A stretch of DNA of 64,000 nucleotides from Moduliflexus sp964602655. GTDB taxonomy: Bacteria; Moduliflexota; Moduliflexia; Moduliflexales; Moduliflexaceae. Numbering within the stretch: the stretch's first letter is position 1; each line of letters starts with the position of its first letter. The notes under the pieces are model-generated. The model made no database searches and was not told the DNA's origin. It was given only the letters and a program-made list of their open reading frames with translations. The translations under genes and the position numbers were made by a program. The stretch spans positions 1 through 64,000 of the forward strand of contig CAZRSF010000029.1 in the NCBI GenBank assembly GCA_964602655.1. Reading direction: 5' to 3'. Shown piece after piece: positions 8,443 to 16,136 of the stretch.

Positions 8443-9372
8443 ATGAAAAAATTTCTTCTTTCCTTGATTCTTGCTCTGTTCATGTTTGCGCTGGGAGCGA
8501 ATACGATTTTCGCGCAGGAAAAAATCATTGTCCCGAACGTCAGCGGCATTCCGCATGATGTCGCCGCGCACTTGCTGCGCATCGCCGGGCTGAGGCCGAT
8601 TGTCAAATTCGACCCGCAGCGGTCGCTGATCATTACGCAGCAGGAGCCCAAGCCGGGCATGTTGGTCGTTACCGGAACGGATGTGATCATTTCGACCGGT
8701 ACTGTTTCGCAATCCGCCGTGCAATCCGCGCCATCCGCCGAACCGGAAACATCATACCTGACGGCAATTCCGCAGGAAGATCGCACGCGCTCAGTTTCAA
8801 TTCAAGCCATCCCGTCGTCGCAGCCAACAACGCAGCAACGCGCATCACAAGTCACGGGCGCGCCGCAATGGTATCCGAAAAAATTCCTCGGTCAGGTGCA
8901 GGATGTTCAGGTGCAAAGTTTTCTGCGCAAACGTACGCTCTCGTCAGGCTCATCGAATATTTTGGGCGCAACGCCGTATTTGCAGCAATCTTCGCGACCG
9001 GTCGTTTTGCGGAACGCGCGCGGCTGGCAGCAAGGGTGGTTCGTGCCAGGCTGGGAGCCAGGCAATACAACGGTACAGGCCGTAAACCCGCCATCTCTAT
9101 GGAGTTCGATTCAAGGCATCGGCCAGTCAACGATTCAAGCTCAGCCCTCCGACACGACATCAACGGCGGGAGAGGTTGTGATCGTGCCACCTGTCTTGCA
9201 GCTTCAACAGCGCGATGCCGCCGCCGCCTTGCAAATGGCTGGATTGGTCGTTGGCTCGGTATTCAGCGTTCAGGATTCTCAGACGCGAAGCGGCGTCGTG
9301 ACGCAGCAGTCTCCGAAGGCGCATTCCGTTGTGTCGAGAGGCACGGCGGTACAACTTTGGGTGGTTTATTGA
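8443..9372 (+). CDS. Secreted PASTA-domain protein
   Basis: 309 residues with a signal peptide (1-24, ending ANTIFAQ). A PASTA repeat follows at about 28-92 (VPNVSGIPHDVAAHLLRIAG ... QEPKPG), and a second closes the protein at about 243-309 (VPPVLQLQQRDAAAALQMAG ... QQSPKAHSVVSRGTAV). The middle (95-240) is low-complexity, rich in Ser, Gln and Pro. PASTA domains bind peptidoglycan fragments or organise cell-wall enzymes. Here there is no kinase or penicillin-binding domain, so I infer a periplasmic wall-associated protein of unknown job. The end overlaps the convergent gene at 9366 by 7 bp. Confidence 0.8.
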   Translation: MKKFLLSLILALFMFALGANTIFAQEKIIVPNVSGIPHDVAAHLLRIAGLRPIVKFDPQRSLIITQQEPKPGMLVVTGTDVIISTGTVSQSAVQSAPSAEPETSYLTAIPQEDRTRSVSIQAIPSSQPTTQQRASQVTGAPQWYPKKFLGQVQDVQVQSFLRKRTLSSGSSNILGATPYLQQSSRPVVLRNARGWQQGWFVPGWEPGNTTVQAVNPPSLWSSIQGIGQSTIQAQPSDTTSTAGEVVIVPPVLQLQQRDAAAALQMAGLVVGSVFSVQDSQTRSGVVTQQSPKAHSVVSRGTAVQLWVVY

Positions 9373-10181
9373 GGCCAGGCTGAACGGCTGTCGAGAAAGC
9401 GTTTGAGGCAGATGCCGAGATTGGCAATCAAGTCGGGTTTGGTGTTGCTGAGAAAGACGATATTATTGATCGTAAATATCTCGTCATGCAGGCTGCGTAC
9501 AGGATAGTCGCTGTCGGCTTGGCTGCCGAATCGCTGCCGCAGTTCTTCCTCGAACATCGGCACAAGTTTGTCTCGCATGCGCAGATGCGTATCTTCAAGA
9601 AAAATCGCGATTTCCGGACGAAGCTCGCTGACGCGCTCGAAAAACGCGTGAATTTCAGGATATTCGATATGTTTCGGCGGCGACGATTTGACTTCAATAT
9701 AGGCCAGACGCCCTTCGATATTCGCAATGACATCATAATCTCCGCCAGTTCCACTGTGTTTCAAACGCATTCCATGTTCCGCCTGGCAATCGAATTCTCG
9801 CCGCAACGCTTGCGCGACAAACCATTCGAGCGTATCCCCGACATTATGCATTTGCGCGTTGGCTAAGGCATATCGATCCGACGCGACTTTTCTTAAGATA
9901 CGCCGTTCCAAAAGAGTGGTGACATATTCCCGCGCCGTGACTTCCGAACAGTAGCGCGTCAGCAGCGCCATATCCATCTCCGGCAGCGACGCGACTAAAT
10001 CCCGCAGAAAAATGCGGAACGAATATTTTTTCATCAGCCCATACATCACGTCTTCAACGTCGAATGAGCTGTCTTCAGGCAGAATGATCGCTTCGGCAGA
10101 CGCATATTTAACGGCATGAATCCCCCGCCGCCGCAACATGGATTCGATCAAGGCGCGTGAATCCTGGTTTGGCATCATCAT
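9366..10181 (-). CDS. PD-(D/E)XK nuclease-like protein of unknown role
   Basis: 271 residues from the ATG at 10181, which overlaps the stop of the upstream gene as ATGA, arguing for translational coupling; a longer in-frame start at 10217 exists. Residues 147-167 read GGDYDVIANIEG then YIEVKSSP. D150, E163 and K165 have the spacing of a PD-(D/E)XK nuclease core, and E119 in an upstream helix could be motif I. The N-terminal 110 residues look like a helical, possibly winged-helix domain. No restriction, recombination or toxin family was recognised. The partner gene is also unknown. Confidence 0.65.
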   Translation of the reverse strand: MMMPNQDSRALIESMLRRRGIHAVKYASAEAIILPEDSSFDVEDVMYGLMKKYSFRIFLRDLVASLPEMDMALLTRYCSEVTAREYVTTLLERRILRKVASDRYALANAQMHNVGDTLEWFVAQALRREFDCQAEHGMRLKHSGTGGDYDVIANIEGRLAYIEVKSSPPKHIEYPEIHAFFERVSELRPEIAIFLEDTHLRMRDKLVPMFEEELRQRFGSQADSDYPVRSLHDEIFTINNIVFLSNTKPDLIANLGICLKRFLDSRSAWPQ

Positions 10182-10672
10182 CGGTTTGCGCAAGATTGAT
10201 GCAGAAGCGAGAGCCACGCTTCCGGCTCATCTATATCTCGAAATACGGTATATACAACCTGGCTCGAATTCTGACGCGACCCAACGACCAATACTGTCGG
10301 TTCAGGATGGAGAAAGGGGAGCAATCCGCCAAACCATCCGCGAGAATAAGAACGTCCGAAGAATTTCTCCTCGAACTCCGACAGCCTCAGTAATTCGACC
10401 GAACAGACATCTGCCAGCGGTATTCGGAAGCTGACTTTCGTGTAGGCTTCCGGTTTGTTGAAAAGAAAAAGGCCGGACTTTGGAAAATCTTCGAAACACA
10501 GGTGTCCTTCCATTAAAAAACACAATCCGCTTTTTTCCGGACACGGAAAGCGTATCGGCTCGATCCAGACGGAATAGGAGAATTTGATCAGTTGTTCGCC
10601 GAATTCACGTTCTTTCGCTTCCCAAAATGTACGAACATTGTCAGGGAGCTTGTTTAATTCAGATTTCATCAT
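10178..10672 (-). CDS. Conserved-looking hypothetical protein, partner of the nuclease-like gene
   Basis: 164 residues, no recognised family. It is rich in aromatic residues and mixed alpha/beta in appearance, with no signal peptide or membrane segment (for example FSYSVWIEPIRF, GLCFLMEGHLCFEDFP). It shares an ATGA stop/start overlap with the nuclease-like gene, so the two are almost certainly cotranscribed and probably act together. The start is taken at the first of two Met codons. Confidence 0.6.
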   Translation of the reverse strand: MMKSELNKLPDNVRTFWEAKEREFGEQLIKFSYSVWIEPIRFPCPEKSGLCFLMEGHLCFEDFPKSGLFLFNKPEAYTKVSFRIPLADVCSVELLRLSEFEEKFFGRSYSRGWFGGLLPFLHPEPTVLVVGSRQNSSQVVYTVFRDIDEPEAWLSLLHQSCANR

Positions 10673-10841
10673 ATCGCTGTCCTTGCAGAATGGTATTGTG
10701 TTATTCCTTTCATCGAAAATGTTCCCTTTAGGCGACGCTTTTTGCTTTTTGTCAAATAAATACTTGCATTTTTTGAGAGACTCGTTGTATTTTGGTCAAG
10801 AGACGTGATATGACAGCGATGAGGATGTTACCCACCCCTTG

Positions 10842-10857
10842 CCCCTCCCAGGAGGGG
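10842..10857. repeat. Short GC-rich hairpin upstream of the coiled-coil gene
   Basis: CCCCTCC/GGAGGGG with a 2-nt loop, 20 bp before the gene at 10877. It resembles the C-rich/G-rich palindrome at 42685-42711. Confidence 0.45.
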
Positions 10858-10876
10858 AAATTCGGAAGATGATTTT

Positions 10877-11191
10877 ATGAAACTTTTTCATTCGGAATCT
10901 GAAAAAGATGACATGGAGCAGATGCAAGCCGTGTGCGAAAATTTCGAAACATTAGAGGACACAGTTGAAGCGTTACGCCATCGCGTCAGCCAGAGGCGAA
11001 CGTTGCTCAAAAATGCTGAGAAAAAACTCCAGGAGTTTCAGGATTCGATCTATGCCATGCTGATTGAAGAAGATGCGCCGAAGAAATCGGCGTTGTCAAG
11101 AGAAAATGACGAAGAACCGAGCTCAATAGATGCTGAAGAGGACGAGGCGCTATTCGATCTGCTCGGCGACGATCAAGAGGAGACGGCATAA
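10877..11191 (+). CDS. Small acidic coiled-coil protein
   Basis: 104 residues, no named family. Residues about 12-62 have heptad character (METLEDTVEALRHRVSQR-like spacing of hydrophobics; KNAEKKLQEFQDSIYAML), predicting a coiled coil. The tail from about 70 is strongly acidic (DEEPSSIDAEEDEALFD). No signal peptide. It might be a structural or adaptor protein; nothing in the sequence gives a function. It reads toward the acylphosphatase gene with 65 bp between them. Confidence 0.5.
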   Translation: MKLFHSESEKDDMEQMQAVCENFETLEDTVEALRHRVSQRRTLLKNAEKKLQEFQDSIYAMLIEEDAPKKSALSRENDEEPSSIDAEEDEALFDLLGDDQEETA

Positions 11192-11256
11192 ACATCGCTC
11201 TCGCCGAGGCCGCAGCAAGCCCGGCGAGACGAGTGTCAGACGCCAATAATCGCACA

Positions 11257-11535
11257 ATGGCGCTCATCGGAATGCATGTCTATGTCTCTGGACAAGTACA
11301 GGGAGTGGCGTTCAGATATTCTGCCGTCAGAGAAGCCAGAGGTTTCGGTTTGGAGGGCTGGGTCAGAAACCTTCGCGATGGTCGGGTAGAATTGCTGTTC
11401 GAAGGAGAAGAATCATCTGTTCATGACATGCTCGCATGGTGTTATCATGGGCCGTCAGCAGCCTATGTCACAGATGTCGAAACTGAACGGCTGCCGTATT
11501 CAGGGCAATTTTCAGAATTCGAGGTGGCATTTTAA
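11257..11535 (+). CDS. acyP: Acylphosphatase
   Basis: 92 residues from the ATG at 11257; an in-frame GTG at 11233 is also possible and no clear ribosome site decides between them. It hydrolyses acyl phosphates such as carbamoyl phosphate and 1,3-bisphosphoglycerate. The family signature VSGQVQGVAFRYSAVREA, containing the phosphate-loop Arg, and GLEGWVRNLRDGRVE with the catalytic Asn are intact. The length is usual for the family. The 3' end overlaps the convergent STAS gene by 4 bp. Confidence 0.92.
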   Translation: MALIGMHVYVSGQVQGVAFRYSAVREARGFGLEGWVRNLRDGRVELLFEGEESSVHDMLAWCYHGPSAAYVTDVETERLPYSGQFSEFEVAF

Positions 11536-12056
11536 TCGCGCCCGGCGGACTGCAACCCAAGTTCGCTCTTCAAACAATTAATCACCGTCGCAAATTCTCG
11601 CGCATTTTCAGTAGAGAGTTCAGCCAGCGTTTCATGCGCGGATAAAACATGTTCCGCATACTCTTGCACCGCAGGTTGTTCTGAAAATGTCAACTGCGAC
11701 AACATCTGCTTTTCGAATCCGCCAACCCGCTCGACTAAACGAAAGAGCATGTTCAAATTCATCCGCCGAAAAATGCTCTCCAACGGATTGCCTTCCAAAC
11801 CGACCAAAAATGGCAGCGACGAATGCGTTTTATGAAACACAATCGCCCACCGCGCCAATATCCCTAAAATCGTACTATCCATGTACGCGCATTGCGTAAT
11901 ATCCACCAGCGCGAACAACACCGAGGGGTCTTCCATGCACTTTTGGACAGCGGTATTCGCATTCCACAAAGATTTTTGGGTCAACCGCCCCTCAGCTTTG
12001 AAAATAAACGTGCTTTCGTATTTTCCAATAAACACACATTCATCATGAATTGTCAT
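11532..12056 (-). CDS. STAS-domain protein (anti-anti-sigma-like)
   Basis: 174 residues with a STAS fold at about 14-110. The canonical phospho-switch segment reads DITQCAYMDSTILGILA; S61 or T62 corresponds to the serine phosphorylated in SpoIIAA/RsbV proteins. The C-terminal 60 residues are a helical extension (HVLSAHETLAELSTENAREF) not seen in minimal STAS proteins. It overlaps the upstream receiver-phosphatase gene as ATGA, so the phosphatase probably dephosphorylates it. No RsbW-type kinase is in the window. Confidence 0.85.
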   Translation of the reverse strand: MTIHDECVFIGKYESTFIFKAEGRLTQKSLWNANTAVQKCMEDPSVLFALVDITQCAYMDSTILGILARWAIVFHKTHSSLPFLVGLEGNPLESIFRRMNLNMLFRLVERVGGFEKQMLSQLTFSEQPAVQEYAEHVLSAHETLAELSTENAREFATVINCLKSELGLQSAGRD

Positions 12057-13204
12057 AGTATATTCCTTCTAAGAAGAAATATTGTCACATCATCAGGGAA
12101 ATCTTCCGCGCGAGCTTTCTGGCGGATGTATGAAAATAACGCATCCACCATCCCCGGATGCGCTTGCGTTTTTTCCGCGCGAATATAGGCCAGTAATGCC
12201 TGCTCGTCGAATATTGGTTGTCCGGTATCGGTCTGAATATCCATCACGCCGTCAGAATACAACAGCAGAGAGGCATCGGCCTGAAATTCGCAGACTTCGT
12301 CGGTGTACATAACATTTTCCAACAGGCCGATAGGAAAGGAGTGCATCGAAAGCAATTGTTCATGCGATGAAGAATAGAGAATCGGCGACACGCTCTGTCC
12401 CGCGGAACTCCAGGTCAGCCGCCCCGTGTTGGTATCTAAGATGCCTAAAAACACCGTGACGTATTTTTCCGTCAACCGTTCGCGAAAAAACTGCTGGTTC
12501 AGCATGTGCAGCAGTTGCCCCGGCGTATGACCTGATTTGCCGTTGATGCTGAAAAATATCTTGGTGAAAATCGTAATCAGCGACGACGCCACGCCATGCC
12601 CTGACACGTCGAGAATATAAAATAACACCTGATGCGGGCTGAGTTGATGAATATCGAAAAAATCGCCGCCAAGCTCGTCGCACGGCAGATAGACGTATTC
12701 GAACGCCACATGTCCTGGGAGTTCGAGTTCGCGCGCCGGGAGCAGGTTTTGCTGAATCCGACGGGCAGTCGCCAAATCTTTTTGAATGCGCTGGTTGGTT
12801 TCCAGAATCGTGCGATACATCTGCCGCAGCATGACCTGCGTCCGCACGCGCGCCAGGATTTCCGCCGTATTGAACGGTTTCGTGATAAAGTCCACCGCGC
12901 CGAGTTCCAACCCTTTGATTTTATCTTCGGTGCTATCTAACGAGGTGATAAAAATAATCGGAATTTCTCGCGTCGTTTTCTGCTGCTTCAACAGACGGCA
13001 GAGATCGAACCCTGTCATCTCCGGCATGACGACATCGAGCAGAATCAGTTCAGGCTTGCGATAATCCAGGATTTTCAGGGCGGCGTCCGCGCTTTCCGCT
13101 TCGATGAGTTCATACCCTTCCATCGAAAGGCTTTTGTTCAGCACCATCCGATTCATTCGGCTATCGTCAACGACTAAAATCAAAAATTCCCCTTTCATCG
13201 GCAC
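12053..13204 (-). CDS. Response regulator with SpoIIE/RsbU-type PP2C phosphatase domain
   Basis: 383 residues. Residues 7-122 are a receiver domain with the acidic pair D13/D14, phospho-acceptor D57 (LILLDVVMPEMTG) and the conserved Lys in ITKPF. A helical linker (130-165) leads to a PP2C-type serine phosphatase at about 180-383, with metal ligands in the ELGGDFFDI, LDVSGHGVASSL and LLLYSDGVMD segments. A histidine kinase would act on D57 to switch the phosphatase, which resets the STAS protein encoded directly downstream (4-bp overlap). The start is GTG at 13204 after GAGG. Confidence 0.92.
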   Translation of the reverse strand: MPMKGEFLILVVDDSRMNRMVLNKSLSMEGYELIEAESADAALKILDYRKPELILLDVVMPEMTGFDLCRLLKQQKTTREIPIIFITSLDSTEDKIKGLELGAVDFITKPFNTAEILARVRTQVMLRQMYRTILETNQRIQKDLATARRIQQNLLPARELELPGHVAFEYVYLPCDELGGDFFDIHQLSPHQVLFYILDVSGHGVASSLITIFTKIFFSINGKSGHTPGQLLHMLNQQFFRERLTEKYVTVFLGILDTNTGRLTWSSAGQSVSPILYSSSHEQLLSMHSFPIGLLENVMYTDEVCEFQADASLLLYSDGVMDIQTDTGQPIFDEQALLAYIRAEKTQAHPGMVDALFSYIRQKARAEDFPDDVTIFLLRRNIL

Positions 13205-13222
13205 ATCATCCTCGTGACATGT

Positions 13223-13708
13223 TTACTGAACCGCCAATGATGCGGTAATTTTCCATCCCGCGGCTTCCTGTCGCAATTCCAACAATTCTGTCTTCGTAAT
13301 ATTGACGGGTTTTCCGCCAGAACCGCTTAACACAAAATGATATTGATTTTCAACCCGCGCCGCATTATTCTGTGTCTCTGTCTTCACCGTCTGAAACGTG
13401 AATTGGATCGTCTCGAATTGAGAAAACCACAATTCTGCGTCGGCTTTCAAATCCTCGTATGTTCTGTCACCGCTGCGATAATCTACCGAAAAACACGCCA
13501 AATACTGCGTCAGGTCTTTCTGATTCAATGCCGCCGCCCGGCGTTCTAAGAGCGTCACAATCGCGCCGGACTCATTGGAAGACGCTGAGAAGAACTTCAC
13601 GCCCGCCACCGCCGCGATCACCAAGATCATCACGCCGATCCCGCCGAACAGCATCCGCCTCCCATGTTTTTTCTCAGCCATTGCCACCTTCTGCGTTCTA
13701 TTTTCCAT
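13223..13708 (-). CDS. Membrane-anchored NTF2-like protein
   Basis: 161 residues from ATG 13708. One transmembrane segment (about 21-41, GGIGVMILVIAAVAGVKFF) follows a basic cytoplasmic start. The outer domain (50-161) has the cone-shaped NTF2/SnoaL-like pattern, with LLERRAAALNQKDLTQYLACFSVDY spread across the first helices and sheets. Such domains bind small ligands or mediate dimerisation. It lies 18 bp upstream of the receiver-phosphatase gene and 67 bp after cheW, so it may be the sensory or scaffold element of that module; this is inference. TTGACA at 13742-13747 (minus strand) may mark a promoter very close to the start codon. Confidence 0.65.
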   Translation of the reverse strand: MENRTQKVAMAEKKHGRRMLFGGIGVMILVIAAVAGVKFFSASSNESGAIVTLLERRAAALNQKDLTQYLACFSVDYRSGDRTYEDLKADAELWFSQFETIQFTFQTVKTETQNNAARVENQYHFVLSGSGGKPVNITKTELLELRQEAAGWKITASLAVQ

Positions 13709-13775
13709 AAAGAAACATTCTTCCAAACTGCCCGAGAAAATGTCAAGTTGTTATCTTGCGGATATTCATGTTTCC

Positions 13776-14327
13776 TCAGACCTGATCCACAACAACCCCC
13801 TTGACAATTGCTTCAATATTCAGCAAAGAAATCATCCGGCCATTCCAATCCACTTTTCCGTCAAGATACCGTTCCGCCGACAGCATGTCGCTCTCCGCGA
13901 ACGGAAGAATCGCCTGCTCTGGCAAATCGAGAATGTCAAGCATTTCGTCAACAAGGAGACCAGCGACCAGTTCCCCATATTCAACAAGAATAATGCGGCT
14001 CTGTTCCGTGAGATGGCTGGTTCCATCATGCAGAAAACGTTCCAGATTCACGACCGCCTGCACTTCTCCGCGCACCGCGATCACGCCGGAAACATACGTT
14101 GGCGCACACGGCAGCCACGTCATTTTCGGGACTTTGAGAATCTCGCGCACGGAGAAGATGCGAATTCCAAAAAGCCTCTTCTCTAACGCAATAACGACAA
14201 TTTGAACGCGGGTTTCCTGCGAATCTGTTTGGGCTGACGCTTTTGACTGACGCAATAATTCCATCTTTGTTGGCTCGAATTCGTCGAATTCCTGTTCGAT
14301 CCCCAAAGAAGTTTCGTTTTTTTCCAT
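13776..14327 (-). CDS. cheW: CheW-like chemotaxis coupling protein
   Basis: 183 residues. The CheW domain (about 42-178) is recognisable from VVIALEKRLFGIRIFSVREIL, the YVSGVIAVRGEVQAVVNL strand pair and LLVDEMLDILDLPE. CheW links chemoreceptors to the CheA kinase. The 40-residue N-terminal extension is acidic and polar. No CheA is in the window, and the only chemoreceptor is 48 kb away. The order cheW, NTF2-like, receiver-phosphatase, STAS on one strand suggests the coupling protein serves this output rather than flagellar motion; this is inference. Confidence 0.88.
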   Translation of the reverse strand: MEKNETSLGIEQEFDEFEPTKMELLRQSKASAQTDSQETRVQIVVIALEKRLFGIRIFSVREILKVPKMTWLPCAPTYVSGVIAVRGEVQAVVNLERFLHDGTSHLTEQSRIILVEYGELVAGLLVDEMLDILDLPEQAILPFAESDMLSAERYLDGKVDWNGRMISLLNIEAIVKGVVVDQV

Positions 14328-14476
14328 AAATTTTCTTGCCTTTTACACTGATTTTTCGACTCTTTTCTTTTGTAACGATTACATAGAGCGTATTTTCCCG
14401 TTCCTGAAAAATGCAAGGGGACGACCTGCTGTTCTTTTCGAAAATGTTATTATTACAACCAAATGGAGGCTATCGC

Positions 14477-14785
14477 ATGTTCGAACTCATTAAAAAATCT
14501 ATTTTTGCCGGAATCGGCGCATTTGCGGCCACTGAAGAAAAAGTACAGGAACTTGTCAGCGATTTTGTCGAAAAAGGCAAAATCACGGAGCAAGAAGGAA
14601 AAACATTGATCAACGATTTGCAAAACGCCGTAAAAGAAAACCGGGAAAAAGTCTCCTCCATGATTGACGAACGTATCACCTGCATCATGGGGCAGTTGCA
14701 TTTGGCGACCAAAGAGGATATTGCCACTATCAACGAACGCTTGGCCCGCATCGAGCAGCAACTCAGCGAGCAGCGTCAGGCGTAA
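14477..14785 (+). CDS. Phasin-family-like protein
   Basis: 102 residues from ATG 14477 after a GGAGG ribosome site; the in-frame upstream extension is spacer. It starts MFELIKKSIFAGIGAFAAT, then VQELVSDFVEKGKITEQEG, typical of short phasin-like or polyhydroxyalkanoate granule-associated proteins. The C-terminal third is amphipathic helix and coiled coil (EDIATINERLARIEQQLSE). Members coat storage granules or act as small scaffolds; no polymer synthase is in this window, so the substrate is unknown. Confidence 0.75.
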   Translation: MFELIKKSIFAGIGAFAATEEKVQELVSDFVEKGKITEQEGKTLINDLQNAVKENREKVSSMIDERITCIMGQLHLATKEDIATINERLARIEQQLSEQRQA

Positions 14786-14797
14786 CGCAATATTTTC

Positions 14798-14899
14798 ATT
14801 CAGGGGTTGAAACCCCCGCCTTTATTCTTTCGCCCTTTCAGGGCGAGGTTTTGCCGCGAAGCGGCAACAGAATACAGACGGGGGTTTCAACCCCTGAAT
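14798..14899. mobile_element. MITE-like element with 21-bp perfect inverted ends
   Basis: The ends (14798-14818 and 14879-14899, core CAGGGGTTGAAACCCCCG) are exact reverse complements. The interior has two more hairpins, CGCCCTTTCAGGGCG at 14831-14845 and TTGCCGCGAAGCGGCAA at 14851-14867; the first recurs in the element at 6850. It lies between convergent genes and has no coding capacity. Confidence 0.65.
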
Positions 14900-14909
14900 C
14901 TGAATCGAA

Positions 14910-16058
14910 TTATTCCAATTCCGCCGCGATTTCTTTGCCATTCATGCGCAGCGTGACGGCCTTTACAGATGAGCAAAACGCCTGAAACGCGGCTTCTTCG
15001 AGGTGTTTCGTCAACACAGATGCCAGCCCGCGCGCCCCGGTTTGCCGCTTGAAACTCTGTTCCACAATCGCGTCCAAGACCTCTGTTTCGATGCGTAATT
15101 CGATCCCTTCTTCCTTGAATTCGCGCTGAAATTTTTTGACCACCGACTCCAATAAAATCGCTTTCAACGTCTCCCGATCCAGCGCATGCAGCGGCAAAAT
15201 GCGGGTAAAGCGTCCGATCAATTCCGGGATAAAGCCGTAGCGCTGCAAATGTTCGATATTGTTCACGTCTTCTTCGGCGTAATTAACGGCAATCGTGTGC
15301 GTCGTCTGCGGCAGTTCCGGCGTATTGAAGCCGATATGCGGCTGATCCGCGGACGCGACACCTTTCAAGCCGGAAAACGTGCCGCAAGCGAGAAACGTGA
15401 TGTCGCCGGTATGCAGCGGAATGAAATCGCTGTAGCGCGTGTTGTTATAATCCATCGGCACCATGATTTCCGAGCCTTCGATAATTCTGAGCAGTTCGCG
15501 CTGCACGCCGTAGCCGCTGACATCTTTCGTCGTCCCCTGCCCATCGAATCGCGCCTGATTCTGCGTGGTCGCGAGCTTGTCGAATTCGTCTAAGCAGATA
15601 ATCCCGGCAGACGCCGCAATCGGGTCATGCCCGGCATGTTCTAAGAGCGTTGTCAGAATCGTGCAGGTGTCTTTGCCGACATAGCCGGTTTCCGAAAGCT
15701 GCGTCACGTCAATGACGGCAGTCGGCAGTTTCAAAATCTTGCGGAACAGCAATTCCACTAAAAACGTCTTGCCGCAGCCCGTCGGCCCGATCATCAGATA
15801 ATTCGTTTTCGGCGGCAGGTTGTCGCGCTGAATCCCTTCCAGATATATTCGTTTCAAGCGCCTGACATGGCGATAGGCTAACAGCGTGATCGCTCGCCGC
15901 GCTTCCGGCTGGCCTTTATATTCGTATTGCTCCAGCAGTCCGAACATCGTCTGCGGTGGAATCAACGGGATATTTTCGAAAAACGCCCGCGCCCGCGCCA
16001 TATACTGCCGCTGCTGCTCCTGCACCGTAAACGCCGCCGAGGCGCTTTCATATTCCAT
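14910..16058 (-). CDS. ClpX-like AAA+ unfoldase without the zinc-binding domain
   Basis: 382 residues from ATG 16058 (AAGGAG seven bases upstream). AAA+ core: Walker A GPTGCGKT at 91-98, GYVG pore loop at 125-128, Walker B IICLDEFD at 153-160, and a C-terminal sensor-2 region (QTGARGLASVL) as in ClpX. IGF at 242-244 lies where ClpX carries its ClpP-binding loop. The first 40 residues contain no cysteines, so the N-terminal zinc module for adaptors is absent. ClpX feeds substrates to ClpP; I infer a specialised relative with different substrate recognition. No clpP is in the window. Confidence 0.82.
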   Translation of the reverse strand: MEYESASAAFTVQEQQRQYMARARAFFENIPLIPPQTMFGLLEQYEYKGQPEARRAITLLAYRHVRRLKRIYLEGIQRDNLPPKTNYLMIGPTGCGKTFLVELLFRKILKLPTAVIDVTQLSETGYVGKDTCTILTTLLEHAGHDPIAASAGIICLDEFDKLATTQNQARFDGQGTTKDVSGYGVQRELLRIIEGSEIMVPMDYNNTRYSDFIPLHTGDITFLACGTFSGLKGVASADQPHIGFNTPELPQTTHTIAVNYAEEDVNNIEHLQRYGFIPELIGRFTRILPLHALDRETLKAILLESVVKKFQREFKEEGIELRIETEVLDAIVEQSFKRQTGARGLASVLTKHLEEAAFQAFCSSVKAVTLRMNGKEIAAELE

Positions 16059-16113
16059 ATAGTCGCTCCTTGCAATCATGCGAATCTTGCCTAATCGAAT
16101 ATTGTCAAGATAT

Positions 16114-16131
16114 GAATCTGTGAAAATCTGT
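16114..16131. repeat. Solo half-copy of the ATCTGTG repeat
   Basis: GAATCTGTGAAAATCTGTGA matches one arm of the inverted repeat at 17378-17451 and lies in the spacer between the MFS and ClpX-like genes. Confidence 0.6.
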
Positions 16132-16136
16132 GATGA

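Noticed and set aside
9366..10217. Longer start of the nuclease-like gene at 10217
   Set aside because: The ATG at 10181 makes a typical ATGA coupling with the upstream gene; the extra 12 codons add nothing recognisable.
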